Source: Herminiimonas sp.
GTDB taxonomy: Bacteria; Pseudomonadota; Gammaproteobacteria; Burkholderiales; Burkholderiaceae_D
Direction of reading: 5' to 3'
DNA: 37,928 nucleotides
NCBI GenBank assembly: GCA_028292265.1
Contig: JAQGMR010000063.1
Location: 1-37,928, forward strand
Part shown: in pieces, positions 1 to 8,049 of the stretch
Position numbering within the stretch: the stretch's first letter is position 1
How the letters are laid out: every line of letters starts with the position of its first letter
Translations under genes and position numbers: made by a program
The notes under the pieces: generated by a model
What the model was told of the DNA's origin: nothing
The model's database searches: none
What the model saw: only the letters and a program-made list of their open reading frames with translations

Positions 1-11
1 ACGCTCAGCAT
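1..11 (-). CDS. urtE: urtE, first codons only (cut by window edge)
   Basis: An ATG on the minus strand at 11-9 opens a frame reading M-L-S before the window ends. It is preceded by an AAGGA-type ribosome binding site and starts 13 bases after the urtD stop. UrtE, the second ATPase of the urea transporter, normally follows urtD and commonly starts with Met-Leu. The name rests on position, spacing and those few residues. Confidence 0.6.
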
Positions 12-24
12 GCCGGTTCCTTCT

Positions 25-873
25 TCAATGACCGAGATAGACGTCGATGACCTTGGGATCGTTCTGCACCGTCTCCATCGAGCCTTCGGCCAGGATCTTG
101 CCCTGGTGCATCACGGTCACCTTGTGCGCGATCTGCTTGACGAAGTCCATGTCGTGCTCGATCACGATCACCGAGCGGTTCTGGCAGATGCGCATCAGCA
201 GCTCGCCGGTGAGCTCGCGTTCGCGCGCGCTCATGCCGGCGATCGGCTCGTCGAGCATCAACAGTTCCGGGTCCTGCATCAGCAACATGCCGATCTCGAG
301 CCATTGCTTCTGCCCGTGGGAAAGCAGGCCGGCCAGTCTGTGGGCTTCGCCCGACAGGCGTATCTGGGCCAAGACCTCGGCAATGCGGTCGCGCTGTGCG
401 CCGTTCAGGCGGAAGAAAAGCGTTGGCCGCACCCGCTTGTCCATCTTCATCGCAAGTTCGAGGTTTTCGAATACGGTGTGCTGCTCGAACACCGTCGGGC
501 GCTGGAACTTGCGGCCAATGCCTGCATGGGCCGTTTCGTATTCCGTCATTCGCGTGACGTCGTAGGTTTGGCCGAAGAACACCGTGCCGGACGAAGGGCG
601 GGTCTTGCCGGTGATGACGTCCATCATGGTGGTTTTGCCGGCGCCATTCGGGCCGATGATGCAGCGCAGTTCCCCGACAGAGATATCCATCGTCAATTTG
701 TTGAGGGCCTTGAAGCCGTCGAAGCTGACTGTGATTTCGTCGAGGTACAGGATCGCACCGTGTGTCGTGTCGACGCCTTCACCCCGGACACGTCCGAAGT
801 TGGCAATGGCGTCGCCCGGTGGGGCCCGGTCCGCGCTAGCCGGAGGTGCGTGTTGTTGCACTAGAGAGCTCAA
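25..873 (-). CDS. urtD: Urea ABC transporter ATP-binding protein UrtD
   Basis: This is one of the two cytoplasmic ATPases that power the high-affinity urea importer UrtABCDE. Visible motifs are Walker A GPNGAGKTT near residue 75, the signature region LSHGQKQW, Walker B LLMLDEP and the H-loop IEHD, which is a complete ABC domain. I chose a TTG start at 873: it overlaps the urtC stop as TTGA and has AAGGA six bases upstream. A GTG at 861 is the alternative, and the longer frame from 1047 lies inside urtC and is unlikely. The first 35-40 residues are an Ala/Pro-rich extension before the conserved GVDTTHGAILYL segment, as I recall for Burkholderiales UrtD. It is translationally coupled to urtC. 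Confidence 0.93.
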   Translation of the reverse strand: MSSLVQQHAPPASADRAPPGDAIANFGRVRGEGVDTTHGAILYLDEITVSFDGFKALNKLTMDISVGELRCIIGPNGAGKTTMMDVITGKTRPSSGTVFFGQTYDVTRMTEYETAHAGIGRKFQRPTVFEQHTVFENLELAMKMDKRVRPTLFFRLNGAQRDRIAEVLAQIRLSGEAHRLAGLLSHGQKQWLEIGMLLMQDPELLMLDEPIAGMSARERELTGELLMRICQNRSVIVIEHDMDFVKQIAHKVTVMHQGKILAEGSMETVQNDPKVIDVYLGH

Positions 874-2048
874 GCTGCGTCCTTTTGTGGCATGGGTCGG
901 GAGTGTATTTCCGCAGGTCGAGGTTGTTGAGATGCTTTGGGTGCTGGCGTCCGCAGACGGTCCCAGGCCTTGCCTATCATGCCCAGAATGCCTTGCGGCA
1001 GAAACAGGGTCACCGCTATGAACAGGGAGCCGAGTGCAAACAGCCACAGGTCGGGGAAGGCCCCGGTGAACCAGCTTTTCAGTCCATTCACAGTAAAGGC
1101 GCCGATGATGGGGCCGAGCAGCGTGCCGCGACCGCCGACGGCAGCCCAGATCACCATTTCAATCGAATTCGCCGGCGACATTTCAGAAGGGTTGATGATG
1201 CCGACCTGCGGGACATACAAGGCGCCGGCGATGCCGCACAAGACCGCCGACAAGGTCCACACAAACAGCTTGAACCAGAGCGGGTTATAGCCCAGGAACA
1301 TCAGCCGCGATTCTGCATCGCGCACCGCCTGCAACACCCGACCCAGACGGGAGCGCACGATCCAGCGGCATAGCAGCAGCGAGCCGATCAGGAAGGCGAG
1401 CGTGACCAGATAGAGCGTGACCCGGGTTTGCGGCGTCGTGATGACATAGCCCAGGATGCGCTTGAAATCGGTGAAGCCGTTATTGCCGCCAAAGCCGGTG
1501 TTGTTGCGGAAGAAAAGCAGCATGCAGGCGTAAGTCATTGCCTGCGTGATGATGGAGAAGTAGACGCCCTTGATGCGCGAGCGGAAGGCGAAGTAGCCGA
1601 ACACGAAGGCGAGCAGGCCCGGCACCAGCACGACAAGCGCCATGCAATACCAGAAGTTGTCGGTGAAGGACCAGTACCAGGGATAGGCTTTCCAGTCGAG
1701 GAACACCATGAAGTCCGGCAGGTTGCTCTGGTAGACGCCGTCGCGCCCGATGGCCCGCATCAGATACATGCCGTGGGCATAGCCGCCGAGCGCGAAGAAC
1801 AACCCATGTCCGAGTGAAAGAATGCCGGTGTAGCCCCACACCAGGTCAAGCGCCAGGGCGGCCAGCGCATAGCACATGAACTTGCCAATCAGCGCAATCG
1901 TATAGCCGGAAACGTAGAAGGGACTGCCCGGCGCCACCAGCATGTTGAGAACGGGCAGCGCCAGCAGTATCAGGCTGCCGGCGAGTATGGCGAGCGCCAT
2001 GGGACGCGGGAACAGGCCTTCGCGCGGCATTGCAATGACGGGATTCAT
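870..2048 (-). CDS. urtC: Urea ABC transporter permease UrtC
   Basis: This is an inner-membrane permease of the LivM/BPD_transp_2 family and forms the urea channel with UrtB. The 392-residue protein has multiple hydrophobic segments. It carries the cytoplasmic coupling stretch GRVLQAVRDAESRLMFLGYN and a conserved AAVGGRGTLLGP segment near the C-terminus. Hydrophilic loops with WKAYPWYWSFTDNFWY are as I recall for UrtC. The ATG at 2048 overlaps the urtB TGA by four bases (ATGA), so the start is well supported; the upstream extension to 2552 is out-of-gene reading inside urtB. The C-terminal tail is Pro/Gln-rich and poorly conserved. Confidence 0.95.
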   Translation of the reverse strand: MNPVIAMPREGLFPRPMALAILAGSLILLALPVLNMLVAPGSPFYVSGYTIALIGKFMCYALAALALDLVWGYTGILSLGHGLFFALGGYAHGMYLMRAIGRDGVYQSNLPDFMVFLDWKAYPWYWSFTDNFWYCMALVVLVPGLLAFVFGYFAFRSRIKGVYFSIITQAMTYACMLLFFRNNTGFGGNNGFTDFKRILGYVITTPQTRVTLYLVTLAFLIGSLLLCRWIVRSRLGRVLQAVRDAESRLMFLGYNPLWFKLFVWTLSAVLCGIAGALYVPQVGIINPSEMSPANSIEMVIWAAVGGRGTLLGPIIGAFTVNGLKSWFTGAFPDLWLFALGSLFIAVTLFLPQGILGMIGKAWDRLRTPAPKASQQPRPAEIHSRPMPQKDAA

Positions 2049-3649
2049 TCCGCACTCCTTCCCCGCATGGCGAACAGCCCCTGCGGACGTTTCTGGATGA
2101 AGATGATGATGAAAACCAGGATCGCAATCTTTGCCAGCACCGCACCGGCGACTGGCTCCAGGAACTTGTTCATTTCGCCCAGCCCGAGGGCGGCGATCAT
2201 GGTGCCGGCTAACTGGCCCACGCCGCCGAGCACCACCACCATGAACGAATCGACGATGTAGCTTTGTCCAAGGTCCGGCCCGACGTTGCCGATTTGCGAG
2301 AGCGCGACGCCACCGAGGCCGGCGATGCCGGAGCCGAGACCGAAGGCCAGCATGTCGATCCGGCCGGTAGAGACGCCCACACAGTCGGCCATGCGCCGAT
2401 TTTGCGTGACCGCTCGCATGAAGAGGCCGAGCCTGGTCTTGTTCAGCAGCAGCCACACGCCAGCGACGACCAGCAAGGCAAAGACGATGATGAAGATGCG
2501 GTTCCAGGAAAGCACCAGCGAACCGAGCACCGTGATGCCGCCCGACATCCACGAAGGATTGGAGACTTCCACGTTTTGCGCGCCGAAAAAGGTGCGCACC
2601 GTTTGCATCAGGATCAGGCTGATGCCCCAGGTCGCAAGCAAGGTCTCAAGCGGACGGCCATAGAGCCAGCGAATGACGGTGCGCTCAAGCAGGATGCCGA
2701 CTGCGGCAGACACCAGGAAGCCAGCCGGTATTGCGACGATCAGGTAGCCGTCGAGCATGTCAGGTATGAACTTGCGAAACAGCATTTGGCAGACATAGGC
2801 GGTATAGGCGCCAATCATGAGCAGTTCGCCATGCGCCATGTTGATGATGCCCATCAGCCCGAAGCTGATTGCCAATCCGAGAGCGGCGAGCAGAAGCACA
2901 CTGCCGAGCGAAATGCCATAGAACAGATTTCCAACGAACTCGGTACGGGCCATACGGCCTTCGATTTTTTGCAGTGTAGAGACTGCCGCAATGCGTACGC
3001 CTTCATCAGGCTCGGAATAGGACCCGTCCGGGTTCTTGTTCACCATTTGCTTGAGTGCAGGGCGCAGGCTTGCATTGGTGCTGTCTGCAAGCCCTATCAC
3101 GGCGGCCTTGCGCAAGGCAGGGTCGGGCGACTGCAGGTTGGCGGTGGCAACCACCATATTAAGCACCGCGCGTATTTGCGGATCTGCTTCGCCTTGCAGG
3201 GCTTTCGCGATCAGGGCGGGCAAGGCGGCGGCAGGATTGGCCTGGAGTTCCAGCGCGGCGGCCATGCGGGTTGCCCGCACCGGCGAGAACAGCCGGAAGC
3301 CGGAGAGCGCGCCTTCCACGGTCCCGCGCAAGCGGTTATTCATTGTGATGCCATCGATGCCGTCCGGTGCGGGACCGGTCTTGTCGGTCGCAGGGTCAAA
3401 AGCCTTGCCGTCTTCGACGATCAACACCTTGCCTTCCGGCGTGGAATAAAGCGTCTCCTTGATGAACGCCTTCAGGACGCGTTCGGCATCTTGATTGGCC
3501 AATGCTGCGATCTTGCCGACGGCGTCGATGCGTGCCTCGAAATCGTCGCCCGCGAGTGGCTTGAGCAGGGCATCGTCAATCGCCGCATGGCAAAAGCTCG
3601 CCTGCAGAAGCAGGACAGCGAACAGGGAGAGGAATCGGGTCGGCTTCAT
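2045..3649 (-). CDS. urtB: Urea ABC transporter permease UrtB
   Basis: This is the second permease of the urea importer. It has 534 residues, longer than LivH because UrtB carries a periplasmic N-terminal helical-repeat domain. Residues 1-22 form a signal peptide (hydrophobic LFAVLLLQASFCHA). About 215 soluble residues with repeated alanine-rich helices follow, then the LivH-like permease from roughly residue 240 (YGISLGSVLLLAALGLAISFG, GIINMAHGELLMIGAY). The coupling segment GLFMRAVTQNRRMADCVGVS is near residue 420. No strong ribosome binding site is seen before the ATG, and the gene is separated from urtA by 232 bases holding a hairpin. Confidence 0.95.
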   Translation of the reverse strand: MKPTRFLSLFAVLLLQASFCHAAIDDALLKPLAGDDFEARIDAVGKIAALANQDAERVLKAFIKETLYSTPEGKVLIVEDGKAFDPATDKTGPAPDGIDGITMNNRLRGTVEGALSGFRLFSPVRATRMAAALELQANPAAALPALIAKALQGEADPQIRAVLNMVVATANLQSPDPALRKAAVIGLADSTNASLRPALKQMVNKNPDGSYSEPDEGVRIAAVSTLQKIEGRMARTEFVGNLFYGISLGSVLLLAALGLAISFGLMGIINMAHGELLMIGAYTAYVCQMLFRKFIPDMLDGYLIVAIPAGFLVSAAVGILLERTVIRWLYGRPLETLLATWGISLILMQTVRTFFGAQNVEVSNPSWMSGGITVLGSLVLSWNRIFIIVFALLVVAGVWLLLNKTRLGLFMRAVTQNRRMADCVGVSTGRIDMLAFGLGSGIAGLGGVALSQIGNVGPDLGQSYIVDSFMVVVLGGVGQLAGTMIAALGLGEMNKFLEPVAGAVLAKIAILVFIIIFIQKRPQGLFAMRGRSAE

Positions 3650-3710
3650 TCAAGAGTCAGTACAAGGTCTGTGTATGCCGGCGATGAACATGCGAATACA
3701 GAAAAAGGAA

Positions 3711-3753
3711 CAAATAAAAGCCGGGACGTGGAGAGGAGAAAACACGCCCCGGC
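3711..3753 (-). terminator. Terminator/attenuator hairpin between urtA and urtB
   Basis: Read on the minus strand, GCCGGGGCGTG and CACGTCCCGGC form an 11-bp stem with one G-T pair and a 12-base loop (3720-3753), followed by TTTTATTT. This looks like an intrinsic terminator placed after urtA. Partial read-through would give more binding protein than permease. The rest of the 232-base gap holds no gene. Confidence 0.65.
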
Positions 3754-3881
3754 CGCACTACAAATTGCGAAGTGAACCTTGCACAACATGGCTCCGGTAC
3801 TTTGCAGTCCCGGCTTTACCGCCATGATTGAAGCTGCCACAGCGAGTGCCTTGTGCCCTCGCCGTGGTCGCATCCAGGCAA

Positions 3882-5135
3882 TTACATCGCCTGCTTGCTT
3901 TCGTTGCCAGGAATGTACGGGCTCCATGGCTGAGCGCGAATCGGGCCCTTGGTTTTCCACACCACGTTGAACTGACCGTCACCCTTGATTTCGCCAATCA
4001 TGACTGGCTTGTGGAGGTGATGATTCGTCTTGTCCATCGTTAGCTCGAAGCCGGACGGCGACTTGAAAGTTTGTCCGCCCATCGCTGCGATCACCTTGTC
4101 GGTGTCGGTCGATTTGGCTTTCTCGACAGCCTGCTTCCACATGTGGATGCCGACATAGGTGGCTTCCATCGGGTCGTTTGTCACAACCGTATTCGCGTTT
4201 GGCAGCTTCTTGGCCACTGCATAGTCTTTCCACTGCTTGATGAATGCGGTGTTGGCGGGATTTTTGACGGACTGGAAGTAGTTCCAGGCGGCGAGGTGAC
4301 CGAGCAGTGGCTTGGTATCGACGCCGCGCAGTTCTTCTTCACCGACCGAGAAGGCGACGACCGGGACGTCGGTTGCCTTGAGGCCGGCATTGCCCAGTTC
4401 CTTGTAGAACGGAACGTTGGAGTCGCCGTTAATGGTCGAGATGACCGCGGTCTTTCCGCCTGCAGAAAACTTCTTGATGTTGGCGACAATGGTCTGGTAG
4501 TCCGCATGGCCGAACGGCGTGTAGACCTCGTCGATGTCGCTATCCTTCACGCCTTTGGAATGCAGGAACGAGCGCAAGATCTTGTTGGTCGTGCGCGGAT
4601 AAACGTAGTCGGTGCCAAGCAGGACGAAGCGCTTGGCGCCGCCGCCTTCCTTGGACATCAGGTATTCCGTCGCAGGAATAGCTTGCTGATTCGGTGCGGC
4701 GCCGGTGTAGAACACGTTCTTTTCCAGCTCTTCGCCTTCGTATTGAACCGGGTAGAACAGGAGGCTGTTGAGTTCCTTGAATACCGGGAGGACCGACTTG
4801 CGCGAGACTGAAGTCCAGCATCCAAATACAACAGAGACCTTGTCCTGGCTAATCAGCTGGCGCGCCTTCTCTGCGAACAGAGGCCAGTTCGATGCGGGAT
4901 CGACGATGACTGGCTCAAGCTGCTTGCCCATCACGCCGCCGTGGGCGTTGATGTCGGCGATGGTCATGAGCGCGACATCTTTAAGCGATGTCTCGGAGAT
5001 GGCCATAGTGCCCGAAAGCGAATGGAGAATGCCGACCTTGATGGTGTCGGCCGCAAGCGCCTGTGGCATCCAGCAGGTGGCGGCAAGCAGCATTGCAGCG
5101 GCAGCGGTGGTCTTTAATACATTGCGTCGGTACAT
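3882..5135 (-). CDS. urtA: Urea ABC transporter substrate-binding protein UrtA
   Basis: This is the periplasmic binding protein that captures urea (or short amides) for UrtBCDE. It has 417 residues. The N-terminus MYRRNVLKTTAAAAMLLAA has a twin arginine followed by x-V-L-K, close to the Tat consensus, and ends in ALA-A for cleavage. The mature part is a type I periplasmic binding fold starting DTIKVGILHSLSGTMA. The segments FYPVQYEGEE and TNHHLHKPVMIGEI are as I recall for UrtA. The start at 5135 is chosen because AGGAG lies seven bases upstream and it precedes the signal peptide; the upstream in-frame extension has no coding character. It is the first gene of the minus-strand urt operon. Confidence 0.96.
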   Translation of the reverse strand: MYRRNVLKTTAAAAMLLAATCWMPQALAADTIKVGILHSLSGTMAISETSLKDVALMTIADINAHGGVMGKQLEPVIVDPASNWPLFAEKARQLISQDKVSVVFGCWTSVSRKSVLPVFKELNSLLFYPVQYEGEELEKNVFYTGAAPNQQAIPATEYLMSKEGGGAKRFVLLGTDYVYPRTTNKILRSFLHSKGVKDSDIDEVYTPFGHADYQTIVANIKKFSAGGKTAVISTINGDSNVPFYKELGNAGLKATDVPVVAFSVGEEELRGVDTKPLLGHLAAWNYFQSVKNPANTAFIKQWKDYAVAKKLPNANTVVTNDPMEATYVGIHMWKQAVEKAKSTDTDKVIAAMGGQTFKSPSGFELTMDKTNHHLHKPVMIGEIKGDGQFNVVWKTKGPIRAQPWSPYIPGNESKQAM

Positions 5136-5472
5136 GTTGGGCTCCTGCGGGTGGGGTATCGGATGATCTCGTTGTACTGCGATGTTTTGCAAACAAGACA
5201 TAGCAGGTTGCATGCCACCGGTTGATCCACGTGACTTCGTCGAAACAGGCGGTGTCAGGCGCGCCAGCGTGTCGTTGTGGTGCGTGGCTGCCTGTTGTTG
5301 GTGAGTCGACCGCAGACACGTGTCATGACGGTGCAAACGCGCGGCACTGGCAGTGCATCGTGGTGGCGCGGCAGTCCATCCTTGTGCGTCGGGCTTGTGT
5401 CGGGCGGTCGGGCCTCGCGGGGCTCAAAGGGCTTGGACGAGCAGCAGGCGTAGCGAGGCGGGAAGGGCGCAC
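5136..5472. other. Divergent intergenic region urtA / HDAC-like gene
   Basis: This 337-base gap between diverging genes contains no supported CDS. It holds the sigma-54-like element at 5202-5218 and, at 5344-5356, the perfect 13-base palindrome GCACTGGCAGTGC, about 130 bases upstream of that promoter. NtrC sites have the form GCACC-N5-GGTGC, so this palindrome has the right outer bases but a spacing two bases short. I therefore treat it only as a dyad of unknown function. Confidence 0.5.
5202..5218 (-). promoter_or_regulatory. Candidate sigma-54 promoter of urtABCDE
   Basis: On the minus strand the sequence is GTGGCATGCAACCTGCT. It has the invariant GG and GC doublets exactly 10 bases apart and agrees with TGGCAC-N5-TTGCW at most other positions. 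It would start transcription about 55 bases before the urtA ATG. Sigma-54 with NtrC control is the established mode for many nitrogen-scavenging urea transporters, which supports the reading. Confidence 0.6.
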
Positions 5473-6483
5473 ATGCTAAACTTCCTCTCCCTTATGTTTG
5501 CCTTTCCTGGCACGAAACCCGGATTGAAAGCCTTCTACAGCGACCATTTCGTGTTGCCGCTTCCGGCGGGTAACCGCTTCCCGATGCAGAAGTATCGGCT
5601 GGTTCGTGAAGGCGCCATGGCGGCCGAACCGGCACTTGATCTGTGCGAAGCGCCGCGCTGTTCCGATGGCGAGTTGGCGCTGGCCCATCATCCATCCTGG
5701 ATCGGCGCCGTGACGCGGGGCGAGCTCACTGCTGCGCAACAGCGGCAAATCGGATTTCCCTGGTCTGACCGCATGGCCGAGCGCTCGCGCCGCTCCGTCG
5801 GCGCCACAGTGGCGTGCTGCCGCGCGGCGCTCGCCGACGGCGTCGCGGTCAACCTCGCTGGAGGCACGCACCATGCCTACGCCGACCATGGCGAAGGCTT
5901 CTGCGTGTTCAACGACGCCGCAGTTGCCGCCCGCCTGATGCAGGCGGAACGCCGGGTGAAACGCGTCGCAATTGTCGATCTCGATGTCCATCAAGGCAAT
6001 GGCACCGCGCGCATACTCGCCAGCGATGATTCGGTCTTCACCTTGTCGCTGCACGGTGAGCACAATTTCCCCTTCAGGAAAGAAGTGAGCGACCTTGACG
6101 TAGCGCTGCCGGACGGAACCGGTGACGATCCTTACCTTGCGGGCCTCGCGCAGGCTCTCGCATCAATGTTCTCCCGATTCACGCCGCAGCTGATTATTTA
6201 CCTGGCCGGTGCAGACCCGCATGAAGGCGATCGCCTTGGCCGCTTGAAGCTTAGCTTCGACGGCCTCGCGAGGCGCGACCGAATGGTGCTGGATGCGGCG
6301 GGGGCGCGAGGCATTCCGGTTGCAATTGCCATGGCTGGCGGTTATGGCCGCGATATCGCCGACACGGTCACGGTGCATCTCCAAACGATCGTCGTGGCGG
6401 CAGAGTGCGCGCGACGATGGCATAGCGGGTTGCCACCGGCTGCGATCAGCGATTCCAGCGCTCGTCACGTTCGGAACGCATGA
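5473..6483 (+). CDS. Histone deacetylase family protein (zinc amidohydrolase)
   Basis: This is a class II HDAC/acetylpolyamine-amidohydrolase fold enzyme, 336 residues, expected to remove acetyl or related acyl groups from a small amide or protein lysine using one zinc. Visible active-site parts are the His pair GGTHHAY (133-134), zinc ligands Asp171 and His173 in DLDVHQGNG, the third ligand Asp248 in AGADPHEGD, and the transition-state Tyr291 in GGYG. All catalytic residues are present. The start at 5473 has GGAAGGG upstream. ATG at 5494 or a TTG at about 5524 (giving the more typical LKAFYSDHFVLPLP start) are alternatives, because the first ~18 residues look unlike the family. The substrate is unknown, and the gene stands alone, divergent from urtA. 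Confidence 0.88.
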   Translation: MLNFLSLMFAFPGTKPGLKAFYSDHFVLPLPAGNRFPMQKYRLVREGAMAAEPALDLCEAPRCSDGELALAHHPSWIGAVTRGELTAAQQRQIGFPWSDRMAERSRRSVGATVACCRAALADGVAVNLAGGTHHAYADHGEGFCVFNDAAVAARLMQAERRVKRVAIVDLDVHQGNGTARILASDDSVFTLSLHGEHNFPFRKEVSDLDVALPDGTGDDPYLAGLAQALASMFSRFTPQLIIYLAGADPHEGDRLGRLKLSFDGLARRDRMVLDAAGARGIPVAIAMAGGYGRDIADTVTVHLQTIVVAAECARRWHSGLPPAAISDSSARHVRNA

Positions 6484-6634
6484 CTCGTCTAAAATACGGT
6501 GCTACAGTTGTTCGATCCTTGACAATAGACGACGCAGGACGCGAACTCCGAGCGATTGTTTTTCACCCTGAGGCGGGTAACTTGTACGGAATCAGGACCC
6601 CTTGGTTCGAATATAAAAATTAAAGAAAATCACC

Positions 6635-6660
6635 CGAGGCCGGCCAAACGGCTGACCTCG
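6635..6660 (+). repeat. Hairpin in the leader of the substrate-binding protein gene
   Basis: CGAGGCCGGCC-AAAC-GGCTGACCTCG forms an imperfect stem (one mismatch, one G-T pair). There is no following T-run. It lies between a TATAAA box at 6612-6617 and the ATG at 6709. Its stem resembles the perfect hairpin after the same gene (7931-7958). Confidence 0.5.
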
Positions 6661-6708
6661 CTCTTCCCTTGATGCATCTAACAAAAACCAAAGAACGGAG
6701 ACCAAAAC

Positions 6709-7920
6709 ATGAAACGCCTGTTAAATAAGAGCCTGGTAGCAATTGCAGTGGCAATCCTGTCTGCGCACGCGACTGCGCAGATCTCGGATGGCGCGGTCAA
6801 GATTGGCGTAATCGTCGACAGGACTGGCGTGTATTCCGCCAATGGGGGACCGGGCGCGGTCAGGGCAGTTGAAATGGCTATCAAGGATTTCGGCGGGAAG
6901 GTTGGTGGCAAGCCGATTGAAGTTGTCTCTGCCGATTACCAAAACAAGGTCGACATTGCGTTGACCAGGGCGCGCGAATGGATCGACCGCGATCAGGTCG
7001 ACATGATCATCGAATCTACCGACTCGGCTGCTGCAATCGCCATGCAGAAACTTGGCGCTGAGAAAAAGCGCGTCATGATTTTTGCCGGATCGGCCTCGAC
7101 CGCCCTGACCAACAAGGAATGCTCTCCGTACGGTATCCATTATGTGTATGACACGTATGCGCTGGCAACCGGGACCGGTCGGGCCGTCATGCAGGAAGGG
7201 GGCGACACCTGGTACTTCATCACGGCCGACTATGCTTTTGGGTCTTCGCTCGAAAAAGACACCACACGCGTGATTCAGGAGATGGGCGGCAAAGTGCTCG
7301 GCACCATCAAGCATCCGCTCAGCGCGTCGGACTTCTCATCATTCCTGCTGCAGGCCCAAGGTTCGAAAGCAAAGGTAATCGGGCTTGCCAACGCCGGCAG
7401 AGATACGCAAAACGCGGTTCGCCAGGCGGCCGAATTTGGTATTACAAAAGGCGGTCAGAAATTGGCGACGCTGCTCGTCTTCGATACCGACATCAAGGGA
7501 CTAGGGCTGAACATTGCACAGGGCATGTTGTTCACCACGGGCTTTTACTGGGATTACAACGACGAAACGCGCAAGTGGTCCAAGCGTTTCTACGACATCC
7601 ATAAGGCGATGCCCACGATGATCCATGCAGGAGCGTACTCCGCCACCATGCATTATCTGAAGGCGGTGCAGGACGCCGGCACGGATAACGCAGATGCCGT
7701 AATGAAGAAAATGAAGGAAACGAAGATTAATGATTTCTTCGCCAAGGACGGATATATCCGCGCCGATGGAAGGATGGTGCACGACATGTATCTGGCAGAA
7801 GCCAAGAAGCCGAGCGACTCGAAAAACGAATGGGACATCATGCGCATCAAAGGCGTGATCCCAGGTGAAAAAGCGTACCAGCCCCTTAGCGAAAGCACCT
7901 GCCCGCTGGTCAAGAAGTAA
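6709..7920 (+). CDS. ABC transporter substrate-binding protein (Peripla_BP_6 type), orphan
   Basis: This is a periplasmic ligand-binding protein of the branched-chain amino acid / aromatic acid family, 403 residues. Residues 1-24 are a signal peptide ending ATA-Q. The mature protein starts with the type I fold strand VKIGVIVDRTGVYS, followed by a GPGAVRAVEMAI helix. Other family segments are RVMIFAGSAST, YFITADYAFG and a C-terminal RADGRMVHDMYLAEAK. An AACGGAG site precedes the ATG. No permease or ATPase gene is adjacent, so it must borrow a LivHMGF-type transporter encoded elsewhere. Standing directly before the CoA-ester operon, it probably binds the carboxylic acid that the operon degrades; this is inference. 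Confidence 0.9.
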   Translation: MKRLLNKSLVAIAVAILSAHATAQISDGAVKIGVIVDRTGVYSANGGPGAVRAVEMAIKDFGGKVGGKPIEVVSADYQNKVDIALTRAREWIDRDQVDMIIESTDSAAAIAMQKLGAEKKRVMIFAGSASTALTNKECSPYGIHYVYDTYALATGTGRAVMQEGGDTWYFITADYAFGSSLEKDTTRVIQEMGGKVLGTIKHPLSASDFSSFLLQAQGSKAKVIGLANAGRDTQNAVRQAAEFGITKGGQKLATLLVFDTDIKGLGLNIAQGMLFTTGFYWDYNDETRKWSKRFYDIHKAMPTMIHAGAYSATMHYLKAVQDAGTDNADAVMKKMKETKINDFFAKDGYIRADGRMVHDMYLAEAKKPSDSKNEWDIMRIKGVIPGEKAYQPLSESTCPLVKK

Positions 7921-7930
7921 GCAGGTTCAA

Positions 7931-7958
7931 AATGAGGCCAGCAAGGGCTGGCCTCATT
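7931..7958 (+). terminator. Perfect hairpin after the substrate-binding protein gene
   Basis: AATGAGGCCAGC-AAGG-GCTGGCCTCATT is a 12-bp perfect stem with a 4-base loop, 10 bases after the stop codon. Only CGTTTCC follows, so it may terminate weakly or protect the mRNA 3' end while allowing read-through into the CoA-transferase operon. Confidence 0.7.
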
Positions 7959-8010
7959 CGTTTCCGGGAGCTTTCAACCCGATCGCAGACTCCATGCAAG
8001 GAGCCTGCAA

Positions 8011-8037
8011 ATGATCCACCAGGATTCACTCATTTAG
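8011..8037 (+). other. Eight-codon leader ORF with strong RBS, ends in amber codon
   Basis: AAGGAG at 7998-8003 sits seven bases before ATG at 8011, the best translation start in the region. It reads M-I-H-Q-D-S-L-I and then TAG. It is in the same frame as the following CoA-transferase, whose own starts (TTG 8041, ATG 8050) have no good ribosome binding site. It is either a coupling leader or the original N-terminus cut off by a nonsense change. Confidence 0.45.
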
Positions 8038-8049
8038 CGTTTGTCACCC

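Noticed and set aside
2264..3775. 503-codon open frame on the plus strand
   Set aside because: It lies antisense to urtB, is rich in His/Gln/Arg/Asp as mirror frames of GC-rich genes are, and has no recognisable motif.
5344..5356. NtrC binding site
   Set aside because: The palindrome GCACTGGCAGTGC is two bases shorter than the GCACC-N5-GGTGC spacing, so it was not annotated as NtrC-bound.
6604..6612. GGTTCGAAT resembling a tRNA T-loop
   Set aside because: Flanking bases do not form a T-stem or acceptor stem, and no anticodon arm is found nearby.
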